From NCBI GenBank assembly GCA_965220665.1, contig CBDCQQ010000005.1, positions 1,302,001-1,366,000 of the forward strand: a stretch of 64,000 bases of DNA, read 5' to 3'. The notes beneath the pieces were generated by a model. That model ran no database searches. It had not been told where the DNA came from and worked only from the letters and a program-made list of their open reading frames with translations. The translations under genes were made by a program, and so were the position numbers. Positions 9,045 to 18,237 of the stretch are shown here, piece by piece (the stretch's first letter is position 1; each line of letters starts with the position of its first letter). The stretch is from JAJDZL01 sp965220665 (GTDB lineage: Bacteria > Pseudomonadota > Gammaproteobacteria > Arenicellales > JAJDZL01).

Positions 9045-9692
9045 ATGTTGAATTGTCTGCCTTATGACCCTGTTGCGGCAGTACAGCATCTGGGTGACGC
9101 TGACCCTGTTATGGCTGAACTGACAGCCGAGGTTGGTGAATGCGGTATAGACTACAGAGCAGACCTGGATCCATTCCAGGCACTTTTGCGCTCCATCGTT
9201 TACCAGCAGTTATCGGGCCATGCAGCTGGCAGCATTCTGAATCGTGTGCTGGGGTTATTCAACAGTGACTTTCCGACGCCCAATGCGCTCCTGAAAACAG
9301 CCGACGATCAGTTGCGTTCCTGTGGACTTTCCTGGTCAAAAATTCGTGCAGTTAAAGATCTCGCAGACAAAACCAATGAGAATCTTTTACCAGCGCCAGT
9401 GGACATTGTGAGGATGTCCAGCGAGGAAATCATCAAGGCGTTTTCGACCGTTCGTGGCATCGGTCCGTGGACAGTTGAGATGCTATTGATCTTCAATCTG
9501 GGGCGTCCAGACATTCTTCCTGTGACAGACCTTGGGGTGAGACGCGGTTTTTCTGTCGCATACGAAACTGGTGAGCTGCCAACACCGAATGAGTTGTTGG
9601 AGCGCGGCGAGTGCTGGAAACCGTTTCGCAGTGTGGCCAGCTGGTACCTGTGGCAGGCTGCGAGCCCAAAGTTTCGCGCTGAGAGCGCTTAA
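9045..9692 (+). CDS. DNA-3-methyladenine glycosylase (AlkA-type, HhH-GPD)
   Basis: The 215-residue protein belongs to the helix-hairpin-helix-GPD superfamily. DPFQALLRSIVYQQLS is the typical N-terminal helix of AlkA-like enzymes, VRGIGPWTVEM is the hairpin that holds DNA, and PVTDLGVRRG carries the catalytic Asp. It removes alkylated bases such as 3-methyladenine to start base excision repair. It lacks the N-terminal AlkA beta domain, like the shorter Mag/yeast-type enzymes. Its ATG is five bases after the preceding stop, so it is probably co-transcribed with the OmpA-type gene. Confidence 0.88.
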   Translation: MLNCLPYDPVAAVQHLGDADPVMAELTAEVGECGIDYRADLDPFQALLRSIVYQQLSGHAAGSILNRVLGLFNSDFPTPNALLKTADDQLRSCGLSWSKIRAVKDLADKTNENLLPAPVDIVRMSSEEIIKAFSTVRGIGPWTVEMLLIFNLGRPDILPVTDLGVRRGFSVAYETGELPTPNELLERGECWKPFRSVASWYLWQAASPKFRAESA

Positions 9693-9756
9693 CTCAAAGA
9701 TCCGCTGCCGACAGCAGCACCGCTGGGACTGAGGTTTTGAAACGAACCCGAATGGG

Positions 9757-11007
9757 TCAGAGACTTTCCATTTGTTCAATCAGCGCATCTGAAAAGCCGC
9801 TGGTCGAGACTTCAGTTGCCCCCTCCGTCAACCGCGCAAAATCGTAAGTTACGATGCCTCGGCCTATCACTTCGGGATAGGCGCGGTTGATCAGGTCTGC
9901 AGCTTCCTGCCAGTTTAGGTATTCAAGCATCATGACGCCTGAAAGCAATAGCGAGGACGGATTGACTTTGTTCTGGTTAGCGTATTTGGGTGCGGTGCCG
10001 TGAGTTGCTTCAAAAACAGCGACGTGGTCAGCCACATTAGCACCCGGTGCGATTCCAATGCCGCCGACTTCAGCCGCAGCAGCATCTGAAAGGTAATCAC
10101 CATTCAGGTTGGTTGTGGCAATCACATCAAACTCGGCTGGTCGAAGCTGTAACAACTGGAACATGATGTCTGCGATACGGTCTTTGACCACGACCCGGCC
10201 GGGTGGTCGCACACCATCGAACTGATCCCAAAGCTCATCTTCGGAAATGGTCGAGTCAGCAAATTCTTCCTTGGCGAGTTCATAACCCCATGCACGGAAC
10301 GCACCTTCAGTGAACTTCATGATGTTGCCCTTGTGCACCAGCGTTACGCTCTCACGACCGCTGTCAATGGCATACTGAATGGCTTTTCTAACCAGTCGCT
10401 TGGTACGAAATTCGCTAACTGGCTTGATCCCTAAACCCGCACCGGTCTCAAAATTCACATGCATTTCCTCGCGTAGAAACTTTGCCAGCTTTTCGTTTTC
10501 TGGAGAGCCTGAAGAGAACTCAATGCCTGAATAAACATCTTCCGTGTTCTCGCGAAATATAACCACATCCACATCCTGCGGACGCTTCAGCGGAGACGGG
10601 ACACCGCTGTAGTATTTGACTGGCCGAATACACGCGTACAGATCCAGTGCCTGGCGAAGTGAAACGTTCAAAGATCTGAATCCACCCCCAACTGGCGTCG
10701 AAAGGGGCCCTTTGATTGCGACAGTGAGTTCCTCAATTGCCTGAAGTGATTCGTCCGGAAAATAATCTCCGTCATAAAGGCTGCCGGCTTTCTCACCCAT
10801 GTACAGTTCGCACCAGTGAATCTTCTTGTTTCCGCCATACGCAAGTTCCACTGCTGAGTTCCAGACCCGCATTGATGCACGGGTAATATCGGGACCAATT
10901 CCGTCCCCTTCTACGAAACCAATAATGGGATTATCCGGTACGCGTAAGCTACCGTCTTTTACCGTTATTTTTTCACCGCTTTCCGGTATTCTTATGTGTT
11001 CAAACAT
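9757..11007 (-). CDS. icd: NADP-dependent isocitrate dehydrogenase
   Basis: The 416-residue product aligns end to end with the E. coli-type homodimeric enzyme of the TCA cycle. FVEGDGIGPDI opens the fold. RSLNVSLRQ carries the active-site serine that AceK phosphorylates in E. coli. VTLVHKGNIMKFTEGAF, TTNLNGDYLSD and ATHGTAPKYA complete the active site. The KY pair in APKYA is the NADP-selecting Lys-Tyr of this family, so NADP rather than NAD is expected. A single-gene transcription unit is likely, converging on the glycosylase gene. Confidence 0.96.
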   Translation of the reverse strand: MFEHIRIPESGEKITVKDGSLRVPDNPIIGFVEGDGIGPDITRASMRVWNSAVELAYGGNKKIHWCELYMGEKAGSLYDGDYFPDESLQAIEELTVAIKGPLSTPVGGGFRSLNVSLRQALDLYACIRPVKYYSGVPSPLKRPQDVDVVIFRENTEDVYSGIEFSSGSPENEKLAKFLREEMHVNFETGAGLGIKPVSEFRTKRLVRKAIQYAIDSGRESVTLVHKGNIMKFTEGAFRAWGYELAKEEFADSTISEDELWDQFDGVRPPGRVVVKDRIADIMFQLLQLRPAEFDVIATTNLNGDYLSDAAAAEVGGIGIAPGANVADHVAVFEATHGTAPKYANQNKVNPSSLLLSGVMMLEYLNWQEAADLINRAYPEVIGRGIVTYDFARLTEGATEVSTSGFSDALIEQMESL

Positions 11008-11113
11008 TTCTTCTGACTTCCTTTCGTGCTTAAAGTGTTCGTATGAGCAGTTGTGTCAATTATCTAATGAATGAGCGAGGCGAATACTGTATGCCTGCTC
11101 CGGGACACCGTCG

Positions 11114-12634
11114 ATGAGTAAAGGAATTGTAACTGCTGGGCATCCTCAAACGGCAGCCGCTGCTGCTCAAATTTTATCCGCGGGCGGTAATGCATTTGAC
11201 GCGGCTATCGCTGCGCTGTTTTCTGTTTGTGTAACTGAACCGGCTCTTGCATCATTAGGCGGTGGTGGATTCTTGATGGCGAGTCCGAGTTCCGGTCAAC
11301 CCGTTCTGTTTGATTTCTTTGTACAGACGCCGCGCCAGCGAAAGTCCATCGAAGACGTCAAAACCGAAAAATTCATTTGCGATTTTGGGGATGCACAACA
11401 GGAGTTCATCATTGGCTCCGGTACCTGTGCGGTGCCGGGCTACGTAAAAGGCATCTTCGAAGTGGCCTCACGCTATTCAAAAATGCCCATGAATGCTTTG
11501 ATTGAACCGGCACTACAAATTCTGAAAGAGGGCATCGAAATCAATGAGATGCAGGCGTATGTACTGGACATTCTGACACCAATTTATCTTTCTGGAGACG
11601 CACGGTCAATATTTGAAAGCAAGCATAAGCCCGGGCACACGGTTCGGAAAGGTGAAACTACTCATTTTCCAAATTACGATGACTTGCTCGAAACGCTGGC
11701 GATTGAAGGTGAGGCATTGTTCTACCGCGGTGAGATTGCAAAGTCGATCCATGAAGTAAGCCTTGAGGGCGGGCAGGTAACTTACGATGACCTGACCGAC
11801 TACCGCGTTGAACTAAGAAAACCACTTAAGGTGCGCTACAAAAATCACACCCTGTTATTGAATCCGCCACCTTCAAGTGGTGGAATTACGATTGGTCTTG
11901 CGATGAGTCGACTATCCTCGCTCAATCTCGCACAGTATCGATTCGGGTCTTCGGAACATTTGAGTGCGGTTATGGAGTCATTTGTCCAGTGTGCTCGGCT
12001 CGAAGAGAATGCTTCACCGAGTCCAGACGTTGGGTTTGATTCCGGGCTTTTGCAAATTTACCAAGCCAATCAGGAATGGTTGTCGCCAAACGGTACCACT
12101 CACATTTCGATCATAGATCGAGAACGCAACGCAGTGGCCGTATCAGTCAGTAACGGAGAAGGCTGCGGCACCGTGATTCCCGGCACATCCGTAATGATGA
12201 ATAACATGATGGGCGAGCACGATGTCAATCCCTATGGCCTCACTCAGTGGCCGCTGGCCAGGCGCCTAAGTTCATTGATGTCTCCAACGGTCGCAATTGA
12301 CGACAAGGGTTCTCAGATTGTGATTGGAACCGGTGGTTCCAACCGCATTCCTGGTGTAGTCAAGCAGGTACTGATCAATCTTCTGGATTATGGTATGAGC
12401 GTCCAGGATGCGGTTCAGGCACCGCGGCTTCACTACCACAAGAATGCAGCTTACGCGGAGAATCTGTTTGGTAATCCGGAACTACCTGACATTCTCAGTC
12501 GCTATGGCGATGCGACTACATTCGGAACAAACAATGTTTTTTTCGGCGGTGCGCATACAGCGCGACAACTGGCTCGGACTGTAGAAGGCTTTGGCGATAC
12601 GCGCCGTGGTGGAGTCTGGGTCGAAGTCGCGTGA
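11114..12634 (+). CDS. Gamma-glutamyltransferase family protein
   Basis: This 506-residue Ntn-hydrolase carries the family N-terminal signature GGNAFDAAIAALFSVCVTEPALASLGGGGF. The autocleavage site is NGTTHISIIDR, where the second Thr becomes the catalytic nucleophile, followed by NGEGCGTVIPGT and the C-terminal GTGGSNRIP. It would process to a heterodimer and hydrolyse or transfer gamma-glutamyl groups. No signal peptide is visible (MSKGIVTAGHPQTA), so it is probably cytoplasmic, unlike E. coli Ggt. It overlaps the MFS gene by four bases (GTGA), so the two are translationally coupled and may share a substrate. Confidence 0.88.
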   Translation: MSKGIVTAGHPQTAAAAAQILSAGGNAFDAAIAALFSVCVTEPALASLGGGGFLMASPSSGQPVLFDFFVQTPRQRKSIEDVKTEKFICDFGDAQQEFIIGSGTCAVPGYVKGIFEVASRYSKMPMNALIEPALQILKEGIEINEMQAYVLDILTPIYLSGDARSIFESKHKPGHTVRKGETTHFPNYDDLLETLAIEGEALFYRGEIAKSIHEVSLEGGQVTYDDLTDYRVELRKPLKVRYKNHTLLLNPPPSSGGITIGLAMSRLSSLNLAQYRFGSSEHLSAVMESFVQCARLEENASPSPDVGFDSGLLQIYQANQEWLSPNGTTHISIIDRERNAVAVSVSNGEGCGTVIPGTSVMMNNMMGEHDVNPYGLTQWPLARRLSSLMSPTVAIDDKGSQIVIGTGGSNRIPGVVKQVLINLLDYGMSVQDAVQAPRLHYHKNAAYAENLFGNPELPDILSRYGDATTFGTNNVFFGGAHTARQLARTVEGFGDTRRGGVWVEVA

Positions 12635-13800
12635 ACTACTTTCTGCGCGGATTAATTCCAGACCCTGAGCGTAGACGGGTCCTGCTGGCGGTCATCAGCA
12701 TACTGTCCATTTATGGTTTGACAGTCGGGTTCTTTTACCCACTCATCAGCCTGAATATGGAGCTTCGTGGATATTCGTCCTCACTGATTGGCTTGATGGG
12801 TGCGTTGCCATTTCTGGCGTCCATTATTGTTTCTCCAATGATTCCATTCATCATGAAATTCATGGATGTTCGACGATGGGTGTTTATCTCCATTTGCTCG
12901 GACATTTTCTTTATTTGCTTGATGATCTTCTTCGAGAACATCTACATTTGGTTCGTTTCTCGCTTCATGATGGGCGTTGCCGGGACTATTTTGTTTGTTG
13001 TTAGTGAAACCTGGATCAATGAAGTTGCAGAAGACCATTACCGTGGACGCGTAATGGGCCTTTACACGTTCGTCTTCAGCGCTACGTTGGGAATTTCACC
13101 GCTATTTATCGTATTTCTTGGCGCTCAGGGAAATCTGCCGTTCATTGTCGCACTTGTCATCATTGGAGCCGGGTTGTTGCCACTTCGATGGACACGTGGT
13201 TCAACCCCCGACTTTTCTGGTGGGAAGGCGTCCCACGTGCTCATGTTCTGTTTATTGGCACCAACGCTGGTTGGTGCTACAGCATTGATGGCGTTTGAGG
13301 AGTCTCTAGTGGTGACGTTGCTACCGGTGTATGCACTACGCAATGGTTTGGCCGAGGCTTCGGCTGCATTAATACTGACAGTAGCAGCGGTCGGTTCAAT
13401 GGCCGCGCAGCCTCTGGTAGGCAGGCTTGCCGACAACATGAATCGCAATCTGCTATTGTTTCTCTGTGCACTGTTGATTCTGGTTGGAGCGGTCTCACTA
13501 CCGTTCATCATTCAAACGAAGATTATGCTGTGGATAGTGATGTTTATCTGGGGTGGTGCAATCGCAGCGATCTACACTGTTGCGCTTACAATTATGGGCT
13601 CCCGATTTCGTGGTGCTCAGCTGGCGGCTGGAAATGCCGCATTCGGATTGATGTGGGGCGTTTCAGGTACAATTGCGCCGGGGTTAGGTGGCGTGGGCAT
13701 GACCGCCTGGGGACCCAACGGATTCGTATATGTCTTGGTTACTGCGGTTGTTGCATTCTTGATATTGGCAATTTACCGGGCAAGATTTGCAAGACGGTAA
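12631..13800 (+). CDS. MFS transporter
   Basis: The 389-residue protein has about twelve hydrophobic segments. The MFS loop is seen as DHYRGRVMGLYTFVF between helices and GRLADNMNRN in the second half. It starts with GTG inside the ggt-like stop (GTGA overlap). It resembles YcaD/YfkF-type carriers of unknown substrate. Coupling to a gamma-glutamyltransferase suggests movement of an amino acid or peptide, but that is only inferred from context. Confidence 0.85.
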   Translation: MNYFLRGLIPDPERRRVLLAVISILSIYGLTVGFFYPLISLNMELRGYSSSLIGLMGALPFLASIIVSPMIPFIMKFMDVRRWVFISICSDIFFICLMIFFENIYIWFVSRFMMGVAGTILFVVSETWINEVAEDHYRGRVMGLYTFVFSATLGISPLFIVFLGAQGNLPFIVALVIIGAGLLPLRWTRGSTPDFSGGKASHVLMFCLLAPTLVGATALMAFEESLVVTLLPVYALRNGLAEASAALILTVAAVGSMAAQPLVGRLADNMNRNLLLFLCALLILVGAVSLPFIIQTKIMLWIVMFIWGGAIAAIYTVALTIMGSRFRGAQLAAGNAAFGLMWGVSGTIAPGLGGVGMTAWGPNGFVYVLVTAVVAFLILAIYRARFARR

Positions 13801-13962
13801 ATTCTTACGTTGGGAAAGGAAGGCGGTACGACTCCACCGCCTGGAAGTTCAGGCAGCGCTTGCCAAATCAGCCGAATGATGGTGTCAAAGGAATAATACC
13901 GCTTTGGAAAATCGCGAAACCCCGGACGAATTGAGTGCAATGCCTAGGGTTGTGGTGATTCG

Positions 13963-16044
13963 CTAACGAGTTTTACGAACGGGAAGCAGATTAAGCAGTT
14001 CTTTTCGTTCACGGCAAGGAGGCGAACAGGTAAAGCCCTCGCACAAGTAGGCGACCTGACCTGATGAATCGGACAGGGTTGCTGGAATTGTTGCTGGAAC
14101 TCGCTTTGCAGAAATCGACACTGAATAAGTGCTGAGCCTTTGCGAACCTGTCTCAATACTGGCTTCAACCCATGATTTCGCTTCCTCGGAATTGCCATGA
14201 ATGACCAATGTTGGGCTAGGCGCGATGGATTCTTCGATTGCAATGAGACTGGAGCCGAATGCGGCAGGAATCTGATGGGCGGAGTTTTGTAACGTCTGAT
14301 TGATGCGGATTGCGCATTCACGGTAGTGTTGCTCACCTGTTAGATAGCTCAGCTTAAGCAGCACCTGCGCGGCAACGCCATTACCCGAAGGGGTGGCATC
14401 ATCGTGGGTGGGCAAGGCGCGATACAGCAGTTTTTCATGATCATCTGAAGTGAAGAAAAACGCACCGGTGTCTGGATCTTTAAAGTGGGTCAAAAGTAAT
14501 TTAACCAACTGCTCAGCAAAGTCAAGATAGGTGTCACTCCAGCGCGCCTGCAGCAATTCGATTGCTCCATCAGCGACAAATGCGTAGTCATCTAAGTATG
14601 CATTGAGGTGAGCTCGACCATCTCGGGCCGTTGCAAGCAGCCGATTATTCTGCCACATATTGTTCTGAATGAAGTTCAATGCGCGCTCGGCCGAATCAAC
14701 AAAATCGCTGCGCTTGAGAAATCGCCCTGCTCTGGCCATCGCCTTAATCATCAGCCCGTTCCAGGAGGAGAGGACCTTGTCGTCGCATAAGGGTGGGACT
14801 CTCTCACTGCGAGTATTGAACAATTTTTGTTTTGCCTGCTCAAGCAGTTGAATGACCTCATTCTCTTCACGGCTTACACGATGTGCAACATCAGCAATTG
14901 AGTTCACAATTTGAAGGTGCCACTTACCTTCGAAATTGGGTGCACCGCGCAAACCATAGCGAACCGTCAGGGCATCCAGTTCCTCTCTACTTAAAAGGGA
15001 ATTCAGCTCATCCAAAGTCCAAACGTAGAACTTTCCTTCCTCACCTTCAGAGTCAGCATCAATGGCACTGTAATAGCCACCATCAGAGGATTGCATTTCC
15101 CTCATCACCCATTCCCCCGACTGAATGACGACTTCGTGGAAGTCTTTACGTCCGGCCAAAAATCCTGCATCAACGTAAAGGGGCATCAGCTGAGCTGTGT
15201 CGTAGAGCATTTTTTCGAAGTGCGGGATTTCCCACCTGGCATCGACTGAATATCGATAAAACCCTCCACCTAGCTGGTCGTACATGCCACCGTTGGCCAT
15301 CGCTTCCAAAGTGTGGACCGCCATGCCAATTGATCGATTTTCAGCGTACGAGTCAGAGTGATTTGTTCGCTGCCAATAGCCTAACAGAATTTCGATTTGG
15401 GTTGGGTGCGGAAATTTGGGCGCTTCACCAAACCCGCCAAAGACTGGATCATAGTCACTGATCAGGTGATCTACAGCCCGTTGCATCAACTCTCCGTCGA
15501 GTGACGACTCAGCGTTTGGGCTGGTTGCAGAAAGCCGGGTAAAGGCGTCTTTTACCGCGACTGTGTGCTCCGGGAGGAATCGATCTTTTTCCTTGTATAC
15601 TTCAGTAATTCTGGTTAGCAGTTCACCGAAACCCGGCATACCGTGTCGCGGTTGGGGAGGATAGTATGTACCGACATGAAGGGGAATCAATTCATCCGGT
15701 GTCAGTATCGCAGTGAGTGGCCAGCCACCGCCCCTTTTGTTGAAGAGCTGATGAGCACTCTGGTACACCTTGTCGAGGTCAGGACGCTCTTCTCGGTCAA
15801 CTTTGATGCAAACGTAATTGCTGTTCATGATCTTGGCAATTTCTTCGCTTTCAAATGATTCGCGTTCCATGACGTGACACCAGTGACAGGCAGAATAGCC
15901 AATCGACAGCAAAATAGGCAGGTCTTCGCTTCGAGCCCGTTCAAGAGCTTCCTCATTCCAGGCATACCAATCAACGGGGTTATGGGCGTGTTGAAGCAGG
16001 TAGGGGCTGGTTTCGTTGATCAGCCGATTGGTGTTTTCGGTCAT
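13963..16044 (-). CDS. YyaL/SPATA20-type protein with thioredoxin-like N-terminus
   Basis: This 693-residue member of the DUF255/YyaL family starts NRLINETSPYLLQHAHNPVDW. SACHWCHVMERESFE gives a CxxC (C53, C56) in a thioredoxin fold, followed by VDREERPDLD and GGWPLT. The rest forms an (alpha/alpha)6 barrel like N-acylglucosamine 2-epimerases (GGMYDQLGGGFYRYSVD, WEIPHFEKMLYD, LSSWNGLMIKAMA). The biochemical role of the family is not settled. It is a single gene on its strand. Confidence 0.88.
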   Translation of the reverse strand: MTENTNRLINETSPYLLQHAHNPVDWYAWNEEALERARSEDLPILLSIGYSACHWCHVMERESFESEEIAKIMNSNYVCIKVDREERPDLDKVYQSAHQLFNKRGGGWPLTAILTPDELIPLHVGTYYPPQPRHGMPGFGELLTRITEVYKEKDRFLPEHTVAVKDAFTRLSATSPNAESSLDGELMQRAVDHLISDYDPVFGGFGEAPKFPHPTQIEILLGYWQRTNHSDSYAENRSIGMAVHTLEAMANGGMYDQLGGGFYRYSVDARWEIPHFEKMLYDTAQLMPLYVDAGFLAGRKDFHEVVIQSGEWVMREMQSSDGGYYSAIDADSEGEEGKFYVWTLDELNSLLSREELDALTVRYGLRGAPNFEGKWHLQIVNSIADVAHRVSREENEVIQLLEQAKQKLFNTRSERVPPLCDDKVLSSWNGLMIKAMARAGRFLKRSDFVDSAERALNFIQNNMWQNNRLLATARDGRAHLNAYLDDYAFVADGAIELLQARWSDTYLDFAEQLVKLLLTHFKDPDTGAFFFTSDDHEKLLYRALPTHDDATPSGNGVAAQVLLKLSYLTGEQHYRECAIRINQTLQNSAHQIPAAFGSSLIAIEESIAPSPTLVIHGNSEEAKSWVEASIETGSQRLSTYSVSISAKRVPATIPATLSDSSGQVAYLCEGFTCSPPCRERKELLNLLPVRKTR

Positions 16045-16285
16045 GGAGAAGTCTCAGTCACTCGAGATGCCGGTGTTTCCGGTGCTGTTGTCAGTTCTCA
16101 GTATGCTTAAAATATTCGGGTGGTTTGGCTGCTTGAATTTGCCAATTTCGTCCCACTGTCTAAATTTTATGTTAACGACTGATTTTGCGGTGCTTTGGTT
16201 GTCCAGATGAATAACCGAATCAAGCTGGATACTCAAGTTTCAATAACACCAGGTATTTCTTAGTTCTAAATGATTGAATTGATAG

Positions 16286-17077
16286 ATGATTGTCTTACCA
16301 GATTTTAACCCCGTCGCGCTGCATCTTGGTCCTTTGGCCATTCACTGGTATGGACTGGCATATTTAATTGGAATTGTTAGTGCGATTGTCCTAGGGCGCA
16401 TTCGAGCACGGCAGCCTCATTCGCCGATACCGCGCCCGATGGTTCTTGACCTGGTGCTGTACTGCGCACTCGGCGCAATCATTGGCGGGCGGCTGGGATT
16501 TGTATTTTTCTATCAGTTCTGGGAATACATCGCCAATCCAATTTCAATTTTGAAAGTCTGGGAAGGCGGCATGTCATTTCATGGCGGCCTGCTTGGTGCA
16601 ATTGGAGGTGTTTGGGCATTCGCGAGAAAACTGTCGATCCCTCTATTGAAACTGACGGATTTTTTGGCTCCATTTTGCGCAGTTGGTTTGTTTTTTGGTC
16701 GCGTTACTAATTTTGTCAATCAGGAACTTTGGGGCCGTCCAACCGAACTCGCCTGGGGAGTCGTTTTCCCTGTCGATCCGTCTCAACTGGCAAGACACCC
16801 ATCCCAGCTATATGAGGCAGCATTAGAAGGGGTTGCGTTATTCCTGATTCTATGGATTTATTCTGCAAATCCCAGAGCAACTGGGGCTGTGTCGGGAGTT
16901 TTTCTGATTGGCTACGGTACGTTTCGAATTTTTGTTGAGTTTTTTCGAGAACCGGATGCCGATCTTGGATTTATATTCTTCAACTGGGTTACGATGGGGC
17001 ACCTTCTCTCGGTTCCAGTCATTGTGGCTGGAATTGCACTATTAATGTATGCGAAACGTAAAGAACAAAATGTCTGA
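16286..17077 (+). CDS. lgt: Prolipoprotein diacylglyceryl transferase
   Basis: The 263-residue, seven-helix inner-membrane enzyme moves diacylglycerol from phosphatidylglycerol to the lipobox cysteine of prolipoproteins. The Lgt signature GRVTNFVNQELWGR is at 138-151, the essential HGGL is at 99-102, and ARHPSQLYEA follows. Length matches the family. Its end overlaps the next gene by eight bases; in many relatives thyA follows lgt instead. Confidence 0.96.
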   Translation: MIVLPDFNPVALHLGPLAIHWYGLAYLIGIVSAIVLGRIRARQPHSPIPRPMVLDLVLYCALGAIIGGRLGFVFFYQFWEYIANPISILKVWEGGMSFHGGLLGAIGGVWAFARKLSIPLLKLTDFLAPFCAVGLFFGRVTNFVNQELWGRPTELAWGVVFPVDPSQLARHPSQLYEAALEGVALFLILWIYSANPRATGAVSGVFLIGYGTFRIFVEFFREPDADLGFIFFNWVTMGHLLSVPVIVAGIALLMYAKRKEQNV

Positions 17078-17579
17078 TCAAGAAAAAAACACACTGATCA
17101 GGGAACTCGATGCCCTGGGATTGCATTACGAAATCATTGCCTGTGATCCTGATTTGGCTGACACCCAGATTTTCGTCAAGCACTACGATTATTCACTTGA
17201 AGATTGTGCCAATACCATTTTGGTTAAGTCCAAGACTGGTGAAGCAAAATATGCCGCTTGTGTTGTGCTGGCCACCTGCCGCTTGGATGTGAATCGCACA
17301 ATTCGGAAAAAACTGGGTGCTCGAAGAGTCTCCTTTGCAGGTGCAGAGGAAACGATGGCGTTAACTGGAATGACGGTTGGCGGTGTTACCCCGGTCGGAC
17401 TTCCTGACACACTGCCACTCTGGGTAGACAGCGCAGTCATGGCGCGTCAGCAGATTATTCTGGGTGGCGGCAGTCGGTCATGGAAGGTTATTACCACACC
17501 GAAACTATTCGAATCCATTTCCAATTCTGAAATCGTTGAAGGGCTCGCCAATCCGATCAATCCACCTGCGAGCAGATAG
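17070..17579 (+). CDS. YbaK/EbsC-family aminoacyl-tRNA deacylase-like protein
   Basis: The 169-residue product from ATG 17070 belongs to the YbaK/ProX editing-domain family (DTQIFVKHYDYSLEDCANTILVKSK as the N-terminal half, GARRVSFAGAEE, and TGMTVGGVTPVGLP as the family core). Such proteins hydrolyse mischarged tRNAs in trans. A longer frame starts at 17049 but lies inside lgt. I preferred 17070, which overlaps the lgt stop by eight bases. The substrate amino acid is unknown. Confidence 0.85.
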   Translation: MSDQEKNTLIRELDALGLHYEIIACDPDLADTQIFVKHYDYSLEDCANTILVKSKTGEAKYAACVVLATCRLDVNRTIRKKLGARRVSFAGAEETMALTGMTVGGVTPVGLPDTLPLWVDSAVMARQQIILGGGSRSWKVITTPKLFESISNSEIVEGLANPINPPASR

Positions 17580-17582
17580 ACC

Positions 17583-17915
17583 TCATCCGGAAATTAATCG
17601 GTAATAGAACGGAAACCAGGCGCCGAGCAATATCAGAAAGGCGAGAGCATCCAGCAGGATCATGTGCTGGTAGCGTTTGCGTACCGACGCATCGCGGCCA
17701 GACATCATAATTGCGCACATGGTCATATCGAGTGGAAGCACAAAGAATATCATCGGAACGGTTGCGGGTGCAATCAGAGTCGGATACATCATGAGTCCGG
17801 ATTTCTGGGTATCGCCCATTGAAAAGATCGCAGTAAAACTAAGAATCAGAATTAAAAGATAGAGCATGCCGCGAAGCGGCCCAACATACTTCCAAAATCT
17901 CAAAACAGGATTCAT
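17583..17915 (-). CDS. Small membrane protein of unknown function
   Basis: This 110-residue protein has three or so hydrophobic stretches (LRGMLYLLILILSFTAIF, APATVPMIFFVLPLD, ILLDALAFLILLGAWF). I do not recognise the family. Its ATG overlaps the TGA of the enoyl-CoA hydratase gene (ATGA), so it was the second gene of that operon. The IS inserted upstream may now deprive it of its native promoter. Confidence 0.7.
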   Translation of the reverse strand: MNPVLRFWKYVGPLRGMLYLLILILSFTAIFSMGDTQKSGLMMYPTLIAPATVPMIFFVLPLDMTMCAIMMSGRDASVRKRYQHMILLDALAFLILLGAWFPFYYRLISG

Positions 17916-18173
17916 ATTGATGAACTCGATTTCTTACCGGATTTTGCGCGCATGCGATCTCTGTATTCGAGAATTCGCTCGACCAGTCCCGGCTCACTGA
18001 CAGACGCCTGAAGGTCCGCCATATCCTCTTGGCGGGTATCGGGAACCACCACTTCAAACATGCGGCTAACGTGTTCTTTTGCAATAGCAGCACCGCTTTG
18101 TTTGGCGGCTTCGATATGGCCAGGCCAAGATTCTTCAGATGATATGGCAGTCAGGTACCCCATATCAAGTGCT
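17912..18173 (-). pseudogene. Enoyl-CoA hydratase/isomerase, 3' part separated by an IS
   Basis: This is the C-terminal 86 or so residues, from LDMGYLTAISSEESW to the end GKKSSSSI. Removing the IS and one GTGCT target copy joins it in frame to the 5' part, giving HEALDMGYLTAI, a perfectly ordinary crotonase sequence. The restored gene is 756 bp (251 residues). A longer open frame that enters from the IS antisense strand is an artefact of the insertion. Confidence 0.88.
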
Positions 18174-18237
18174 AGTGTTGTCCAACGAGAAATGAGTCTG
18201 AAGCAGGATTCCGTTTCCAACGAGAAATGAGTCTGAA
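18174..18237 (+). repeat. Left IS end with duplicated terminal motif
   Basis: The terminal motif TCCAACGAGAAATGAGTCTG occurs twice, identically, at 18181 and 18216 (35-bp spacing), at the left end only. The second copy contains the first ATG of the transposase frame. Subterminal repeats of this kind are usually transposase binding sites. Confidence 0.75.
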